64,000 nt of DNA, from the NCBI RefSeq assembly GCF_025148635.1, contig NZ_CP102269.1:3038001-3102000 (forward strand), in the 5' to 3' direction. Shown here one piece after another: positions 43,463-52,903 of this stretch. The number at the start of each line of letters is the position of its first letter. Within the stretch, counting starts at the first letter, position 1. The stretch is from Butyricimonas virosa. GTDB lineage: Bacteria; Bacteroidota; Bacteroidia; Bacteroidales; Marinifilaceae. The notes under the pieces are model-generated. The model ran no database searches and had not been told where the DNA came from. It saw nothing but the letters and a program-made list of their open reading frames with translations. Position numbers and translations under genes: made by a program.

Positions 43463-43538
43463 CGCCTTAAAATTTAGAAAATAATGATTAGATTGTTTTA
43501 ACGATTTGATCGTTAAGTAATAATGTAAAAAAGATTCT

Positions 43539-44999
43539 ATGAAGAGATTAGTCATTGTAGTGTTGGCTTCTATTTTGAGCATGACGGTTTTTGCCGAAGG
43601 ATACCAAGTCAATTTGTTAAGCACGAAACAGACCGGAATGGGACACGTGGGGACCGGGATGAAATTGGGTGCGGAGAGTATGCATTTTAACCCAGCAGGG
43701 CTGGTGTTTTTGCGTACGAATATGGATTTTTCGCTGGGTATATCTGCTATCATGGCCAAGGCTAAATATAGTTATGATGGGTATTCGGCCAAGACGGATA
43801 ATCCGGTAGGAACACCGTTATACGCTTACGCCGGGTTTAAGATTTACGATAATCTGGCTGCCGGAATCAGCCTGACCACTCCTTACGGGAACTCCTTGAA
43901 GTGGCCGAAGAACTGGGCGGGCGCAGGGTTGATTCAAGATATTAGCCTGAAATCATACGTGATTCAACCGACGCTTTCTTACAAGATCACGGATCGTTTG
44001 AGTATCGGTGTCGGTTTGCAACTGGCTTGGGGAAACGTGAATCTTTCTAGGGCTTTGATGGGAGCGAGTGATTTGCAGGGGATAGGAACGAAGTTCGAGA
44101 GTTTATTGCCTTTATTGGCTGGTGTTCCCTCGAATGTAATTCCAGATGCGGATAAACAGCTAATGCAAGAGATGGTTACGTTAATGAAAAATACAGAGGT
44201 TCCGCCTGCCTATGCCCGGTTGGAAGGGAATGCACACATGAGAGTGGGTTTTAACGTGGGAATCATGTATGATGTGTGTGATAAGGTGACTGTCGGTTTG
44301 TCTTATCGTTCCAAGATCAAAATGCGGGTAAAAGAAGGGGAAGCTTCGTTAAATTATGCCAACCGTCGTATAGAGGATTTGTTTGCCAATATGGAAGAGT
44401 TGCTTGCAAAGTATGGTCCTATGTTGAACCAGATGCCGGGAGTGATGATTCCGAATATCTCTATTCCCAGGTATGACGAGGGATCTTTTCACGCAGAGCT
44501 GCCCCTGCCTTCTAACACGACGTTGGGCGTGAGCTATCGTCCCACGGATCGTTGGGAATTGGCACTGGATTTACAATACGTGGGATGGAATGCTTACGAT
44601 TCTTTGAACGTGTATTTTAACGAGGCGGAATTGGGAATCGCACCGATTAAAGCGGAGAAAGATTATAAAAATTCAATGACTTACCGTATCGGGGCAAGTT
44701 ACAAGACAACCGATCGTTTGGTGTTACGTGCCGGAGTATATTATGACCAAAGCCCGATTCGTAAGAAGTTGTACAACCCGGAAACCCCGGGAATGGACAA
44801 ATTAGGGCTTTCTGCCGGATTGACGTTCGAACCTTACAAAGGCTTGCAATTTGACGTGGCATTCCTTTACATTCAAGGGTTTAGCCAGCATGGGAAGTAC
44901 CCGTACAAGAATGTGGTCACGGGAGTGGATGAAATGTTTGAGGGAAAATATAAATCTACGGCGTTTTCGCCATCAATTGGTATTTCTTACCGGTTCTAA
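43539..44999 (+). CDS. OmpP1/FadL-family outer-membrane transporter
   Basis: A 486-aa protein. The signal peptide ends near VFAEG (about residue 21). The mature N-terminus NLLSTKQTGMGHVGTGMKLGAESMHFNPAGL carries the NPA motif of FadL, where the N-terminal hatch plugs a 14-strand barrel. Further strands (GVSYRPTDRWELALDLQYVGW) and the C-terminal GISYRF complete the barrel. Such porins pass hydrophobic molecules, long-chain fatty acids in E. coli; the Bacteroidales substrate is not known. Monocistronic, with a good promoter and terminator. Confidence 0.92.
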   Translation: MKRLVIVVLASILSMTVFAEGYQVNLLSTKQTGMGHVGTGMKLGAESMHFNPAGLVFLRTNMDFSLGISAIMAKAKYSYDGYSAKTDNPVGTPLYAYAGFKIYDNLAAGISLTTPYGNSLKWPKNWAGAGLIQDISLKSYVIQPTLSYKITDRLSIGVGLQLAWGNVNLSRALMGASDLQGIGTKFESLLPLLAGVPSNVIPDADKQLMQEMVTLMKNTEVPPAYARLEGNAHMRVGFNVGIMYDVCDKVTVGLSYRSKIKMRVKEGEASLNYANRRIEDLFANMEELLAKYGPMLNQMPGVMIPNISIPRYDEGSFHAELPLPSNTTLGVSYRPTDRWELALDLQYVGWNAYDSLNVYFNEAELGIAPIKAEKDYKNSMTYRIGASYKTTDRLVLRAGVYYDQSPIRKKLYNPETPGMDKLGLSAGLTFEPYKGLQFDVAFLYIQGFSQHGKYPYKNVVTGVDEMFEGKYKSTAFSPSIGISYRF

Positions 45000-45020
45000 T
45001 CAAGTGTTATGTGTATAGTT

Positions 45021-45056
45021 AAGAGGAGGTGCCCAAAAATCCTGACACCTCCTCTT
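45021..45056 (+). terminator. Terminator of the FadL-like gene
   Basis: A perfect 11-bp stem (AAGAGGAGGTG / CACCTCCTCTT) with a 14-nt loop. Confidence 0.85.
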
Positions 45057-45122
45057 GTTCATGAGATCCATAGTATGGAGTTATGTAATCTGTGATCAGT
45101 CATTTAAAGTCTGAGATAAAGA

Positions 45123-45146
45123 AAAGCGACCCTTGCGAGTCGCTTT
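45123..45146 (-). terminator. Terminator of the bacterioferritin gene
   Basis: A perfect 8-bp stem (AAAGCGAC / GTCGCTTT), T-rich on the minus strand. Confidence 0.8.
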
Positions 45147-45155
45147 CCTAATCAT

Positions 45156-45665
45156 TTATTCTCCCGCGGGAGCGGTTCCCACGGCCACGCTTTTACTGCG
45201 TTCAACAGATTGCAGGGCCAAGTAATTGGCTCCGAATTTCTCCAAGTTGTCCAGTTCTGTTTCATACTGATCTTGGTGAACTTCTTCTTCGGCAACAAGC
45301 GTTTCGAATAGTTTCTTGGATACGGCGTCCGCGTTGGCAGCACATTCTTGGGCCCAAGCGTTATAGTCGTTTACACTACCTTCTTCCATGGCCGTGGCCA
45401 ATTCCAGCATTTCTTTCGGTTCATGGATTTTCTGAACATCTCCGGACGTTTTCATTTCCACTTCTCCTTTCAAGAACAAGATACGTTCTGAAAGCTGTTC
45501 CACGTGCATCATCTCTTGGATGGCGGTACGTTTGAATAACCCAGACAACAGGTCGTAGCCCATATCGTCACAACGGAAATGAAAATACATGTACTGGTGT
45601 ACGGCAAGCAATTCGTCAGCAACTGCTTTGTTTAATAATTCAATGCTTTTTTCCTTTCTACTCAT
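45156..45665 (-). CDS. bfr: Bacterioferritin
   Basis: A 169-aa four-helix ferritin. All di-iron ligands of Bfr are present at standard numbering: E18, E51, H54, E94, E127, H130, plus Tyr25. Met52 is present as well, the axial heme ligand that tells bacterioferritin from plain ferritin. The protein oxidises Fe(II) and stores iron in a 24-mer cage. A 12-residue C-terminal tail beyond the usual end (SKSVAVGTAPAGE type) is extra. Monocistronic and divergent from the radical SAM gene. Confidence 0.9.
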   Translation of the reverse strand: MSRKEKSIELLNKAVADELLAVHQYMYFHFRCDDMGYDLLSGLFKRTAIQEMMHVEQLSERILFLKGEVEMKTSGDVQKIHEPKEMLELATAMEEGSVNDYNAWAQECAANADAVSKKLFETLVAEEEVHQDQYETELDNLEKFGANYLALQSVERSKSVAVGTAPAGE

Positions 45666-45730
45666 AATAGCTAAATGTTAGTAGTTTTACGATTCGCTAA
45701 ATTAAGAAATAAAAGTGGCATATCCTAAAT

Positions 45731-45761
45731 TTTGTCTTGGAATTAAAAAAGTGTATATTTG
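45731..45761 (+). promoter_or_regulatory. Promoter of the radical SAM gene
   Basis: TTTG at 45731-45734, 19 nt, then TATATTTG at 45754-45761, a full Bacteroidales -33/-7 promoter. It rules out a TTG start at 45759 and sets the ATG at 45783 as the start. Confidence 0.8.
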
Positions 45762-45782
45762 TTTAATCATAAATTCAAGATA

Positions 45783-47978
45783 ATGAATGTTTCCCCTAAG
45801 GTGTTGCTGGTGACACCACCGTTTACGCAGTTGAATACACCTTACCCGGCGATGATGTATTTGAAAGGTTTTTTGAACACGAAAGGAGTTGATTCCGTGC
45901 AGGTTGATTTGAGCTTGGAAGTGATTCTGGAAATATTTTCATCCCGGGGGCTGCATGAGCTTTTTCAACAAGTGGCAGCCCGGGAAATCCGTTTGTCGGG
46001 CAACGCCCGGCGTATTTTTGCCTTACAAGAGGAATACGAGCGTACGATTGATGCGGTCATGGCTTTCCTGCAAGGAAGGAACCGGACGCTGGCTTACTCG
46101 ATTTGCGAATCCTATTTCCTGCCCCGGGCAAGTCGTTTCGAGCAAGAGGAAGATACGGAATGGGCCTTCGGGGTGATGGGGTTGGAGGATAAAGCCCGTT
46201 ACCTTTCCACCTTGTACTTGGAAGATTTGTCCGATTTCTTGCAAGAGACGGTGGATGAGCATTTCGGGTTTAGTCGCTACGCGGAGCATCTGGGGCGTTC
46301 GGCCTCTTCTTTTGATGAGTTGAACGCGGAGCTGGCAAAGCCTTTGACTTTCACGGATCATTACCTGATACGGCTACTTGCGGGCCGGATGAAAGAATAT
46401 CGTCCGGAAGTGGTGGCTATCACTGTCCCGTTCCCCGGGAATCTTTATAGTGCTTTGCGTTGTGGGGAGTGGATCAAGGTTAATTACCCGGAAGTCACGG
46501 TAGCGATGGGTGGGGGATTTGCCAACACGGAATTGCGATCGTTGACAGACGTGCGTTTCTTCCACTTTACCGATTACTTGTTGTTGGATGACGGTGAGTT
46601 GCCGTTAGTGCGTTTGCTTGAACACGTGACGGGGCAGATCGGGGATTCCGATTTGGTACGCACATTTTGTTTACGAGACGGGAAGGTCGAGTTTTTGAAT
46701 GATGAGTCTGCAGGGATTATCCCGCAAAAGGAGATCGGTGTGCCTGATTATTCCGACTTGTTATTAGACAGGTACATTTCGGTGATCGAGATCGTGAACC
46801 CGATGCATAAATTGTGGAGTGACGGACGATGGAATAAACTGACGTTGGCTCACGGGTGTTACTGGGGAAAGTGTAGTTTCTGTGACGGGAGCTTGGATTA
46901 TATCCGGCGTTATGAACCGAACGAGGTGAAAACGATTGTTGACCGTATGGAACAAGTGATGGCACAGACGGGGGAAGGTGGTTTCCATTTTGTTGATGAG
47001 GCTGCACCTCCCACTTTATTGAAAGAGCTGGCACTGGAAATATTGCGACGACAACTGACGGTTGTCTGGTGGGGAAATATCCGTTTTGAACGGGCTTATA
47101 CACGGGATTTGTGCCGTTTACTGAAGGCATCCGGCTGTATTGCCGTTTCGGGCGGGGTGGAGGTGGCGTCTGACCGGGTGTTGGGTTTGATAAATAAAGG
47201 AGTCACTCTGGAGCAGTTGACCCGTTCGGCCAATCATTTCACGGGGACGGGAATCATGGTTCACGCTTACCTGATGTATGGTTTCCCGACAGAGACAACT
47301 CAGGAAACTGTCGATTCGCTTGAAGTGGTACGCCAGTTATTCGAGTTGGGATATATCCATTCCGGTTTTTGGCATCGTTTTGCCATGACGGCGCATAGTC
47401 CGGTGGGTTTGTGTCCCGAACGATTCGGAACCCGGGTAACGGAACCGCCTTTCGGTGGCTTTGCCCGGAATGATGTGGCGTTCGAGGATTTACAAGGTGG
47501 TGATCATGACGAACTGGGGGATGGATTAAGTCGTTCACTATATAATTATATGCGGGGAGTGGGGTTTGATTTGCCTTTACAAAAGTGGTTTGACTGCAAG
47601 ATTCCGGCAACCACGATTCCGCCTCGCTTTGTCGCACATATGGCGGAAGAACAGGAACCCGTGGAAAAATTACATTCCCGGCGCCTATGCTGGTTAGGAG
47701 GTCGGGTGGAGTTGGGGCCGGAGAGCGTGAAAAAAGGAAAATATTCGATCGTGTTATTGCTACATACGAACAACCGGGAGCTGGCGATCAAAATGAGGGG
47801 TGACTGGGCTCATTTTATCCACGAGTCGCTGATGCAAGTGGGAGTGGATGCCGTGAATCCTTATCTGCTGGAAGACTTTAGTCGGAATTACGAGATCCTG
47901 TTTAACGATGACTTCCTGCCTTTCTGGTATAGTAAAGAGATGCAGGCGATCCGGGATAATGGTTTGTTACTGCTTTAA
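45783..47978 (+). CDS. B12-binding-type radical SAM protein
   Basis: A 731-aa protein. The N-terminus (KVLLVTPPFTQLNTPYPAMMYLKGFL) and the ITVPFPGNLYSAL...MGGGF region form a Rossmann-type, B12-binding-like domain. The radical SAM cluster motif is C359-x4-C364-x2-C367 (HGCYWGKCSFC), one residue longer than the classic Cx3Cx2C, as seen in related Bacteroidota proteins. The GG and TGTGIMVHAYLMYGFPTET strands that bind SAM follow. The substrate is unknown. Length and layout match 'B12-binding domain-containing radical SAM' proteins found alone in Bacteroidales genomes. Confidence 0.85.
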   Translation: MNVSPKVLLVTPPFTQLNTPYPAMMYLKGFLNTKGVDSVQVDLSLEVILEIFSSRGLHELFQQVAAREIRLSGNARRIFALQEEYERTIDAVMAFLQGRNRTLAYSICESYFLPRASRFEQEEDTEWAFGVMGLEDKARYLSTLYLEDLSDFLQETVDEHFGFSRYAEHLGRSASSFDELNAELAKPLTFTDHYLIRLLAGRMKEYRPEVVAITVPFPGNLYSALRCGEWIKVNYPEVTVAMGGGFANTELRSLTDVRFFHFTDYLLLDDGELPLVRLLEHVTGQIGDSDLVRTFCLRDGKVEFLNDESAGIIPQKEIGVPDYSDLLLDRYISVIEIVNPMHKLWSDGRWNKLTLAHGCYWGKCSFCDGSLDYIRRYEPNEVKTIVDRMEQVMAQTGEGGFHFVDEAAPPTLLKELALEILRRQLTVVWWGNIRFERAYTRDLCRLLKASGCIAVSGGVEVASDRVLGLINKGVTLEQLTRSANHFTGTGIMVHAYLMYGFPTETTQETVDSLEVVRQLFELGYIHSGFWHRFAMTAHSPVGLCPERFGTRVTEPPFGGFARNDVAFEDLQGGDHDELGDGLSRSLYNYMRGVGFDLPLQKWFDCKIPATTIPPRFVAHMAEEQEPVEKLHSRRLCWLGGRVELGPESVKKGKYSIVLLLHTNNRELAIKMRGDWAHFIHESLMQVGVDAVNPYLLEDFSRNYEILFNDDFLPFWYSKEMQAIRDNGLLLL

Positions 47979-48054
47979 TCACATCCCCATGAATAGGGGT
48001 TGACGGGGTTAAATTTAATCATATATAGGGATTTACCGGTATTGTCGGGTGCGC

Positions 48055-48062
48055 TATCTTTG
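48055..48062 (+). promoter_or_regulatory. -7 box of the flavodoxin gene
   Basis: TATCTTTG, 29 bp before the start codon. Confidence 0.6.
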
Positions 48063-48091
48063 TCATGTACAAAATAAAATAATACATCAAG

Positions 48092-48598
48092 ATGAAGAAA
48101 GTTGGAATATTTTATGGCTCCACGACGGGAGCAACCGAAGGGGTTGCTGAAACGATTGCGGCTCGTTTGGGTGTTGCAAGTGAAGATATACATAACGTGG
48201 GAACTACAAAAGTGGACGAGGTCGACAAGTACGATGTTTTGTTACTGGGTAGTTCTACATGGGGAATCGGAGAGTTGCAGGATGATTGGAACGATTTCTT
48301 GGATAAGCTGAAAGCGAAGAATTTGTCGGGTAAGACCGTGGCAATCTTCGGATGCGGGGATTCTGCCTCTTTTGGTGGGTCATTCTGCGATGCTATCGGA
48401 ATAATTTATAACGAGCTACAAGGAAGTGGATGTCAGTTTGCCGGTTCGGTAGATACCGACGGGTATAGTTACGACTCTTCCGAGGCTTGTGTGGATGGTC
48501 AGTTCGTGGGACTTCCCTTGGATGAATCCAATGAATCTGATCAGACTGATAAGAGAATAGATGCTTGGATTAGTGGTTTAAAGCAAGTGATCTGTTGA
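48092..48598 (+). CDS. fldA: Flavodoxin
   Basis: A 168-aa long-chain flavodoxin. The FMN phosphate loop is GSTTGATEG (residues about 9-17), the first isoalloxazine loop is SSTWGIGELQDDW and the second is GCGDSASFGGSFCDA. It carries low-potential electrons to enzymes such as pyruvate-flavodoxin oxidoreductase and radical SAM proteins in anaerobes, one of which is encoded just upstream. Monocistronic, with promoter and terminator. Confidence 0.95.
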   Translation: MKKVGIFYGSTTGATEGVAETIAARLGVASEDIHNVGTTKVDEVDKYDVLLLGSSTWGIGELQDDWNDFLDKLKAKNLSGKTVAIFGCGDSASFGGSFCDAIGIIYNELQGSGCQFAGSVDTDGYSYDSSEACVDGQFVGLPLDESNESDQTDKRIDAWISGLKQVIC

Positions 48599-48620
48599 GT
48601 CTAGTTGTTGTTTTTGATTT

Positions 48621-48645
48621 TATGCCAGGAGAAGATCCTGGCATA
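48621..48645. terminator. Bidirectional terminator between flavodoxin and helicase genes
   Basis: A perfect 10-bp stem (TATGCCAGGA / TCCTGGCATA) with a 5-nt loop, T-rich on both sides. Confidence 0.85.
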
Positions 48646-48653
48646 TTTATTTG

Positions 48654-50588
48654 TTAGGATGGGAAGGTGTCGGGTGTTTCCGGTTGAATTTCGATGATCT
48701 TCCCTTTCTCCCGGATATATTCGTACAAGGCCTTGTAAAACGGATGGGAAGTGAGCGTGGTAGCGTCTCCCAGAATAATGAGTTTCATGCGGGCTCGGGT
48801 GATGGCCACGTTCATGCGGCGCAGGTCATTCAGAAATCCGATGTTTCCCTCGCTGTTGGCCCGTACGAGACTGATTAGGATAACATCCCGTTCTTGGCCT
48901 TGGAATCCGTCCACGGTGTGAATCGTGATGAGTTTTCGCAAGGGGATAAAAAAGCGGTTTCGTTTGATGATTTGTCGGATATATTGTACTTGCACCCGAT
49001 AAGGGGATATCAACCCGAAATCGATTCTTTCATCCAGTACTCGTTCGATACCGATTTTCTCGATATATTCCTGTAATTGTTTTACTAGTAATTCGGCTTC
49101 CGGTTTGTTGATGCGCCCGTATGTTTCGTTGACACAATCTTCAGAGAACTCGCAGAGGGCCGTGTCGAACCATTCGATGGGAGTGTCGTATTCGAGAATG
49201 TTACGGTGGCGTACTTCCGGAGATGCTTGCAAACGGCCTTTGTAGAACTGTTGCGAGGGGAAGTACATGATGTCTTCGTGCATCCGGTACTGAGTTTCGA
49301 GCATGGAAACAGTTTCGGGTTTACGTTGGATAATCTTTTGGAGTAGCGTGCGATCCAACCCACCTTTCGCTGCTTCGTAACATTTGATGGTGGGAGGTAA
49401 CTGGCAGTGGTCCCCGGCGAGTATTACCCGGTAAGCCTTGGATATGGCAATCCAGCAGGCGGCTTCTAAAGCTTGCGCGGCCTCATCGATAAAAAGGGTG
49501 GAGAATATTTTCCCGTTTAATTGTTTATTGGCGGAACCGACCAACGTACAGGCAATCACGCGGGCCTCCCCGAAGAGTTGGGCATCAATCTTGATTTCCA
49601 ATTTAATGGCTTGGTCCCGTAAATCATGCAGCTTCCGGCGGGCGGATTCCCGTTTGGCTCCTTTCAAACGTTTCAGACGCCCGGAGAGTTCCCGGATAGA
49701 TGTTCTTGCGGCTCGTAACGTGGGGTAGGCGGGATGAGATTCGAATTTGCGTTCGTACGTGAATGACAGCATCTTGTCGTTTACCCGTGTGGGGTTCCCG
49801 ATTCGTAGTACATTGACTCCCCGGTCCAGTAACTTTTCGGCAATCCAGTCCACGGCTGTGTTGCTTTGGGCGCAAACCATTACTTGATTCTCTCGTCGTA
49901 GTGTTTCGTAGACGGCCTCGACGAGCGTGGTCGTTTTTCCGGTTCCGGGAGGGCCGTGAACAACTGCAACCTCTTTGGTTGCCAATACCCGGTTTACCGC
50001 TTGTTCTTGTGAATGATTCAGCCACGTCAAGTGAATTGGTTGAAGTTTCCGTTGTTCTGCCATCTCGTTTCCCAGTATAACTTCCCGTAAGTGGGCGAGG
50101 CGGTTGTTCTTGGCTTCCATGACTTCTGTTAGGGCGGAAAACATGGTTTTATAGGAGGTCCCGTCAAAGTAGAGTTGTACGCCCAGATCCGGGCATCCTT
50201 GAATATCCAGAAGGCTGTTGGAGTTGGGTAACACGACGAGCATCGTGTTTTCGTGAACGTAACTGATAGTTGCCGCGAAACTGAAATAACGCAGATTCCC
50301 CGTTTGGTCAAAACGGAAAAAACAAACCGGACGACCGTATTCGAAATTATGATCCGTGTCGTCATTCTCATCTCGTTTGATCTCGATGATGAGTTGGTTT
50401 AACGAGTTGTAATAATTTTTATTTGCTGACACGGGATACCAGCAAACACCTTGCTGAATCCGTTTAGGGATTCCTGCACGTTGTGTTTGTTGGTAGAATG
50501 TCTCTTTTTCAAACTCGAATTCCTCTTGCAACAGTTTGTATTGCCGCAGGAGATCAACCAAAGGGGAAGGTATTTGTTCGCTGGCCAT
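48654..50588 (-). CDS. Superfamily 1 DNA/RNA helicase (SMUBP-2/IGHMBP2-like)
   Basis: A 644-aa helicase. Walker A GPPGTGKTT is near residue 212, Walker B is LFIDEAAQALE, and later motifs include GDHCQLPPT, the QYRMH motif (motif IV) and VDGFQGQERDVILISLVR with VAITRAR (motifs V and VI). This set defines the UPF1/SMUBP-2 branch of SF1B. About 190 N-terminal residues form a beta-barrel-like region. These proteins unwind DNA or RNA 5' to 3'; the bacterial role is unsettled. It is 10 bp downstream of map, so probably in one operon. Confidence 0.9.
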   Translation of the reverse strand: MASEQIPSPLVDLLRQYKLLQEEFEFEKETFYQQTQRAGIPKRIQQGVCWYPVSANKNYYNSLNQLIIEIKRDENDDTDHNFEYGRPVCFFRFDQTGNLRYFSFAATISYVHENTMLVVLPNSNSLLDIQGCPDLGVQLYFDGTSYKTMFSALTEVMEAKNNRLAHLREVILGNEMAEQRKLQPIHLTWLNHSQEQAVNRVLATKEVAVVHGPPGTGKTTTLVEAVYETLRRENQVMVCAQSNTAVDWIAEKLLDRGVNVLRIGNPTRVNDKMLSFTYERKFESHPAYPTLRAARTSIRELSGRLKRLKGAKRESARRKLHDLRDQAIKLEIKIDAQLFGEARVIACTLVGSANKQLNGKIFSTLFIDEAAQALEAACWIAISKAYRVILAGDHCQLPPTIKCYEAAKGGLDRTLLQKIIQRKPETVSMLETQYRMHEDIMYFPSQQFYKGRLQASPEVRHRNILEYDTPIEWFDTALCEFSEDCVNETYGRINKPEAELLVKQLQEYIEKIGIERVLDERIDFGLISPYRVQVQYIRQIIKRNRFFIPLRKLITIHTVDGFQGQERDVILISLVRANSEGNIGFLNDLRRMNVAITRARMKLIILGDATTLTSHPFYKALYEYIREKGKIIEIQPETPDTFPS

Positions 50589-50598
50589 GTTAAATGGG

Positions 50599-51438
50599 TT
50601 ACCAGGTTAATATTTCGTTCCCGGTTTCCGTAATTAATATGGTATTTTCCCATTGAGCAGAAGGTTGTTCGTCTTCCGTGATAACCGTCCAGTCGTTATC
50701 TTCATCGATGAATATGTCACGCTCTCCCATGTTAATCATCGGTTCTATTGTGAAGATCATGCCCGGAACGAGCAGCATTCCCGTACCTCGTCTTCCCACG
50801 TGTTCCACTTCCGGAATCTCGTGGAATTTTAAGCCGACCCCGTGTCCGCAGAATTCCCGGACAACCGAGTACCCGTTACTTTCGGCATGTTCCTGGATCA
50901 CGGCGCCCACGTCTCCGAGAAAACGCCAGGGTTGTGCGGCCTCAATGCCTTTTTCCAAACATTCTTTCGTGACACGTACCAGTTTTTGGCGATCTTCCGC
51001 GACTTCCCCGATCATGAACATACGGGATGCATCTGAAAAGTAACCGTTGTATATAGTGGAAACGTCAACATTGATAATGTCACCACTTCTTAAAATAATA
51101 TTCTTGTCCGGTATCCCGTGACATACTTCTTCGTTAATGGAAGTACATACACTTTTGGGAAAACCCTCGTAATTCAATGGTGCGGGGATAGCCCCGTGTG
51201 CCACGGTGAAATCGTATACCAGCGTGTTAATATCCTCGGTTGACATTCCTTCCCGGATGTTAGCCGCCACGTGATCCAACACGGCCGTGTTGATTTTTGC
51301 ACTTTCGCGGATGCCTTCAATCTGTTCCGCGTTCTTGATAATCTTTCGGGGGGGAACAATGTGACCCTGACGACGATAGAGTTTGATTTTTTCCTCGATG
51401 GAGGATGCCGGTTTGTTTTCGTTTTTATTGAATAGCAT
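50599..51438 (-). CDS. map: Methionine aminopeptidase, type I
   Basis: A 279-aa metalloprotease that removes the initiator methionine from new proteins. The metal ligands are in VDVSTIYNGYFSDASR (two Asp), CGHGVGLKFHE (His), FTIEPM (Glu) and QWENTILIT (Glu), and HGIP carries the conserved His. A ~30-residue N-terminal extension (NENKPASSIEEKIKLYRRQGHIVPPRK) precedes the core; the region RQGHIVPPR may bind the ribosome or nucleic acid. First gene of a pair with the SF1 helicase. Confidence 0.95.
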   Translation of the reverse strand: MLFNKNENKPASSIEEKIKLYRRQGHIVPPRKIIKNAEQIEGIRESAKINTAVLDHVAANIREGMSTEDINTLVYDFTVAHGAIPAPLNYEGFPKSVCTSINEEVCHGIPDKNIILRSGDIINVDVSTIYNGYFSDASRMFMIGEVAEDRQKLVRVTKECLEKGIEAAQPWRFLGDVGAVIQEHAESNGYSVVREFCGHGVGLKFHEIPEVEHVGRRGTGMLLVPGMIFTIEPMINMGERDIFIDEDNDWTVITEDEQPSAQWENTILITETGNEILTW

Positions 51439-51498
51439 ATTGCTGTCTCCTTTTGTAATAAGGCACTAAGGTAGTGTTTTTAGAGACAGGTTATTCCG

Positions 51499-51696
51499 TT
51501 ATTTTGAAAATTGATAGTTACCGAGTTTGTCCACGGAGATATTTAACTCCTTTAAATCCTTGATAAATAGATTATACCCTGTTTCGAGATTTTTCCAAAA
51601 ATCTAATATGTTTGGATAGGCACGATAGGTTTCGCTGTAATTATTACAAATAACAGTAAAATAAGGGAAAAAACAAATGGGCATGAAAAAAGGCAT
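51499..51696 (-). CDS. Possible short ORF or remnant
   Basis: A 65-codon frame between map and the lipoprotein gene. The C-terminal part (LDFWKNLETGYNLFIKDLKELNISVDKLGNYQFSK) looks protein-like, but the N-terminal codons fall in the terminator hairpin of the upstream gene, so the real start, if any, is later. It may be the end of a lost gene. Low support. Confidence 0.25.
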   Translation of the reverse strand: MPFFMPICFFPYFTVICNNYSETYRAYPNILDFWKNLETGYNLFIKDLKELNISVDKLGNYQFSK

Positions 51697-51718
51697 TCGG
51701 GAGGACCCCGAACACCTT
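51684..51718 (-). terminator. Terminator of the coiled-coil lipoprotein gene
   Basis: A 12-bp stem with two GU pairs on the minus strand, closed at AAGG / CCTT, followed by TTTTTT. Confidence 0.75.
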
Positions 51719-51759
51719 ACCTGTGTGTGTTGTGTGTATATGAGTGTGTGAATCTTTCC

Positions 51760-52638
51760 TTATTCGTTGATCATCACTACCAAGTACTTTGTTTGTTTCC
51801 AGAATGCACTCGGGTTGCTAATCTTCAAAGTCTGCATACCGTCATCCCCGGTTTCCAATGCGTATGATTCGCTTGGGTGAACGGAAAGGATTTTGGCTTT
51901 TTTAGTGTTTAACGGGATGGATGTCAATTCACGCATATCGGCATCCACGAATTTTGCATTTTGAGCTTGAGAAGAAACGATTGGCGGACAGAAGATTCCT
52001 TGTCTTGAGATCACATTAGCTTCTTTTAGCCCTTTTCTGGAACCTAACAGGTAGTGGATCGTGTTGAGCGATTTGTCTTGATTGGAAATCGTTTCTTTCT
52101 GGGAAGTTGATTCCTCTTGTAAATTGCTCACGTTTTGGTTAAGTTCTGCTATTTGTTGAGTCTTGATACCTAGTTCCTTTTCTTTGGCAGCCAAAATCTG
52201 GTTGATTTCGTTGATCTTTTGATCTCTGATGGCTAACTCTTCGTTTAATCCGGCGATTAATTTCTTGAATTCAGCGGATTGTCTTTTGTTAGTCCCTTCC
52301 AGTTTCGCAATTTTTTCTTTGTAACCGGCGATAGCGTCAGAAAGTGCTTGCACATCATTTTTTAAAGCGGTAATCTGGCTTTTACTCTTGCTGTTTTTCG
52401 TGTCACTCTGTGATTCGATGGCTAGAATGTGTTCTGCCTCGCGGATAGATTGCATTCCGGCGGAAATGTCATTCAGATCTGCTAAAAGTTTATCCATTTC
52501 GTCACTTTGTCCGTTGCTAACGGCTTGTAAAGAATCTACTTTTGCCTGCAAAGCTTTATATTTTTGTGAACTTTCCACGCAACTTCCGAGGAAGGCGATG
52601 GAAAACAAACTGACTGCTAAAAAAATAAACGTTCTCAT
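51760..52638 (-). CDS. Coiled-coil lipoprotein
   Basis: A 292-aa protein. Lipobox AFLGSC (Cys20). Residues about 25-195 are one long coiled coil (heptads through KALQAKVDSLQAV to NLQEESTSQKETI). The last ~100 residues are a beta-type domain (GLKEANVISRQGIF, ILSVHPSESYAL). A family conserved in Bacteroidales that probably anchors a rod in the periplasm; there is no known function. Confidence 0.8.
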   Translation of the reverse strand: MRTFIFLAVSLFSIAFLGSCVESSQKYKALQAKVDSLQAVSNGQSDEMDKLLADLNDISAGMQSIREAEHILAIESQSDTKNSKSKSQITALKNDVQALSDAIAGYKEKIAKLEGTNKRQSAEFKKLIAGLNEELAIRDQKINEINQILAAKEKELGIKTQQIAELNQNVSNLQEESTSQKETISNQDKSLNTIHYLLGSRKGLKEANVISRQGIFCPPIVSSQAQNAKFVDADMRELTSIPLNTKKAKILSVHPSESYALETGDDGMQTLKISNPSAFWKQTKYLVVMINE

Positions 52639-52872
52639 AGTTTTTTGTTTTGATGTTTTATTCTATGCCTAAACAAAGGCAATGCCCGTGCCATTCGTGT
52701 GGTAAAATGATAACGTATTGAAAAACAGTTTGTACGTGTGTTTGCTTGAATTTTACGATTGTGGAAAATTTTGCCCCAGTTGTGGAATTTCTCCCCAAAT
52801 TACCTGTAGAAGAGACTTTTCTCAAAATGATGCCTGTGTTGGAGATGGTATGGTCGTCCCGGATTTTTTTAG

Positions 52873-52880
52873 TAGCTTTG
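52873..52880 (+). promoter_or_regulatory. -7 box of the AraC gene
   Basis: TAGCTTTG, 24 bp before the ATG at 52904. It supports that start over upstream alternatives. The gap 52639-52903 shows nothing else. Confidence 0.55.
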
Positions 52881-52903
52881 CCTTGATACCAATAATTGAA
52901 TCC

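Noticed and set aside
45759..45782. TTG start extending the radical SAM protein by 8 residues
   Set aside because: The -7 promoter box ends at 45761, so this codon would lie before the transcription start.
52718..52903. Upstream start that would add 62 residues with a CPSC motif to the AraC regulator
   Set aside because: The -7 box at 52873 and the usual family start favour 52904; the extra part looks like chance coding.
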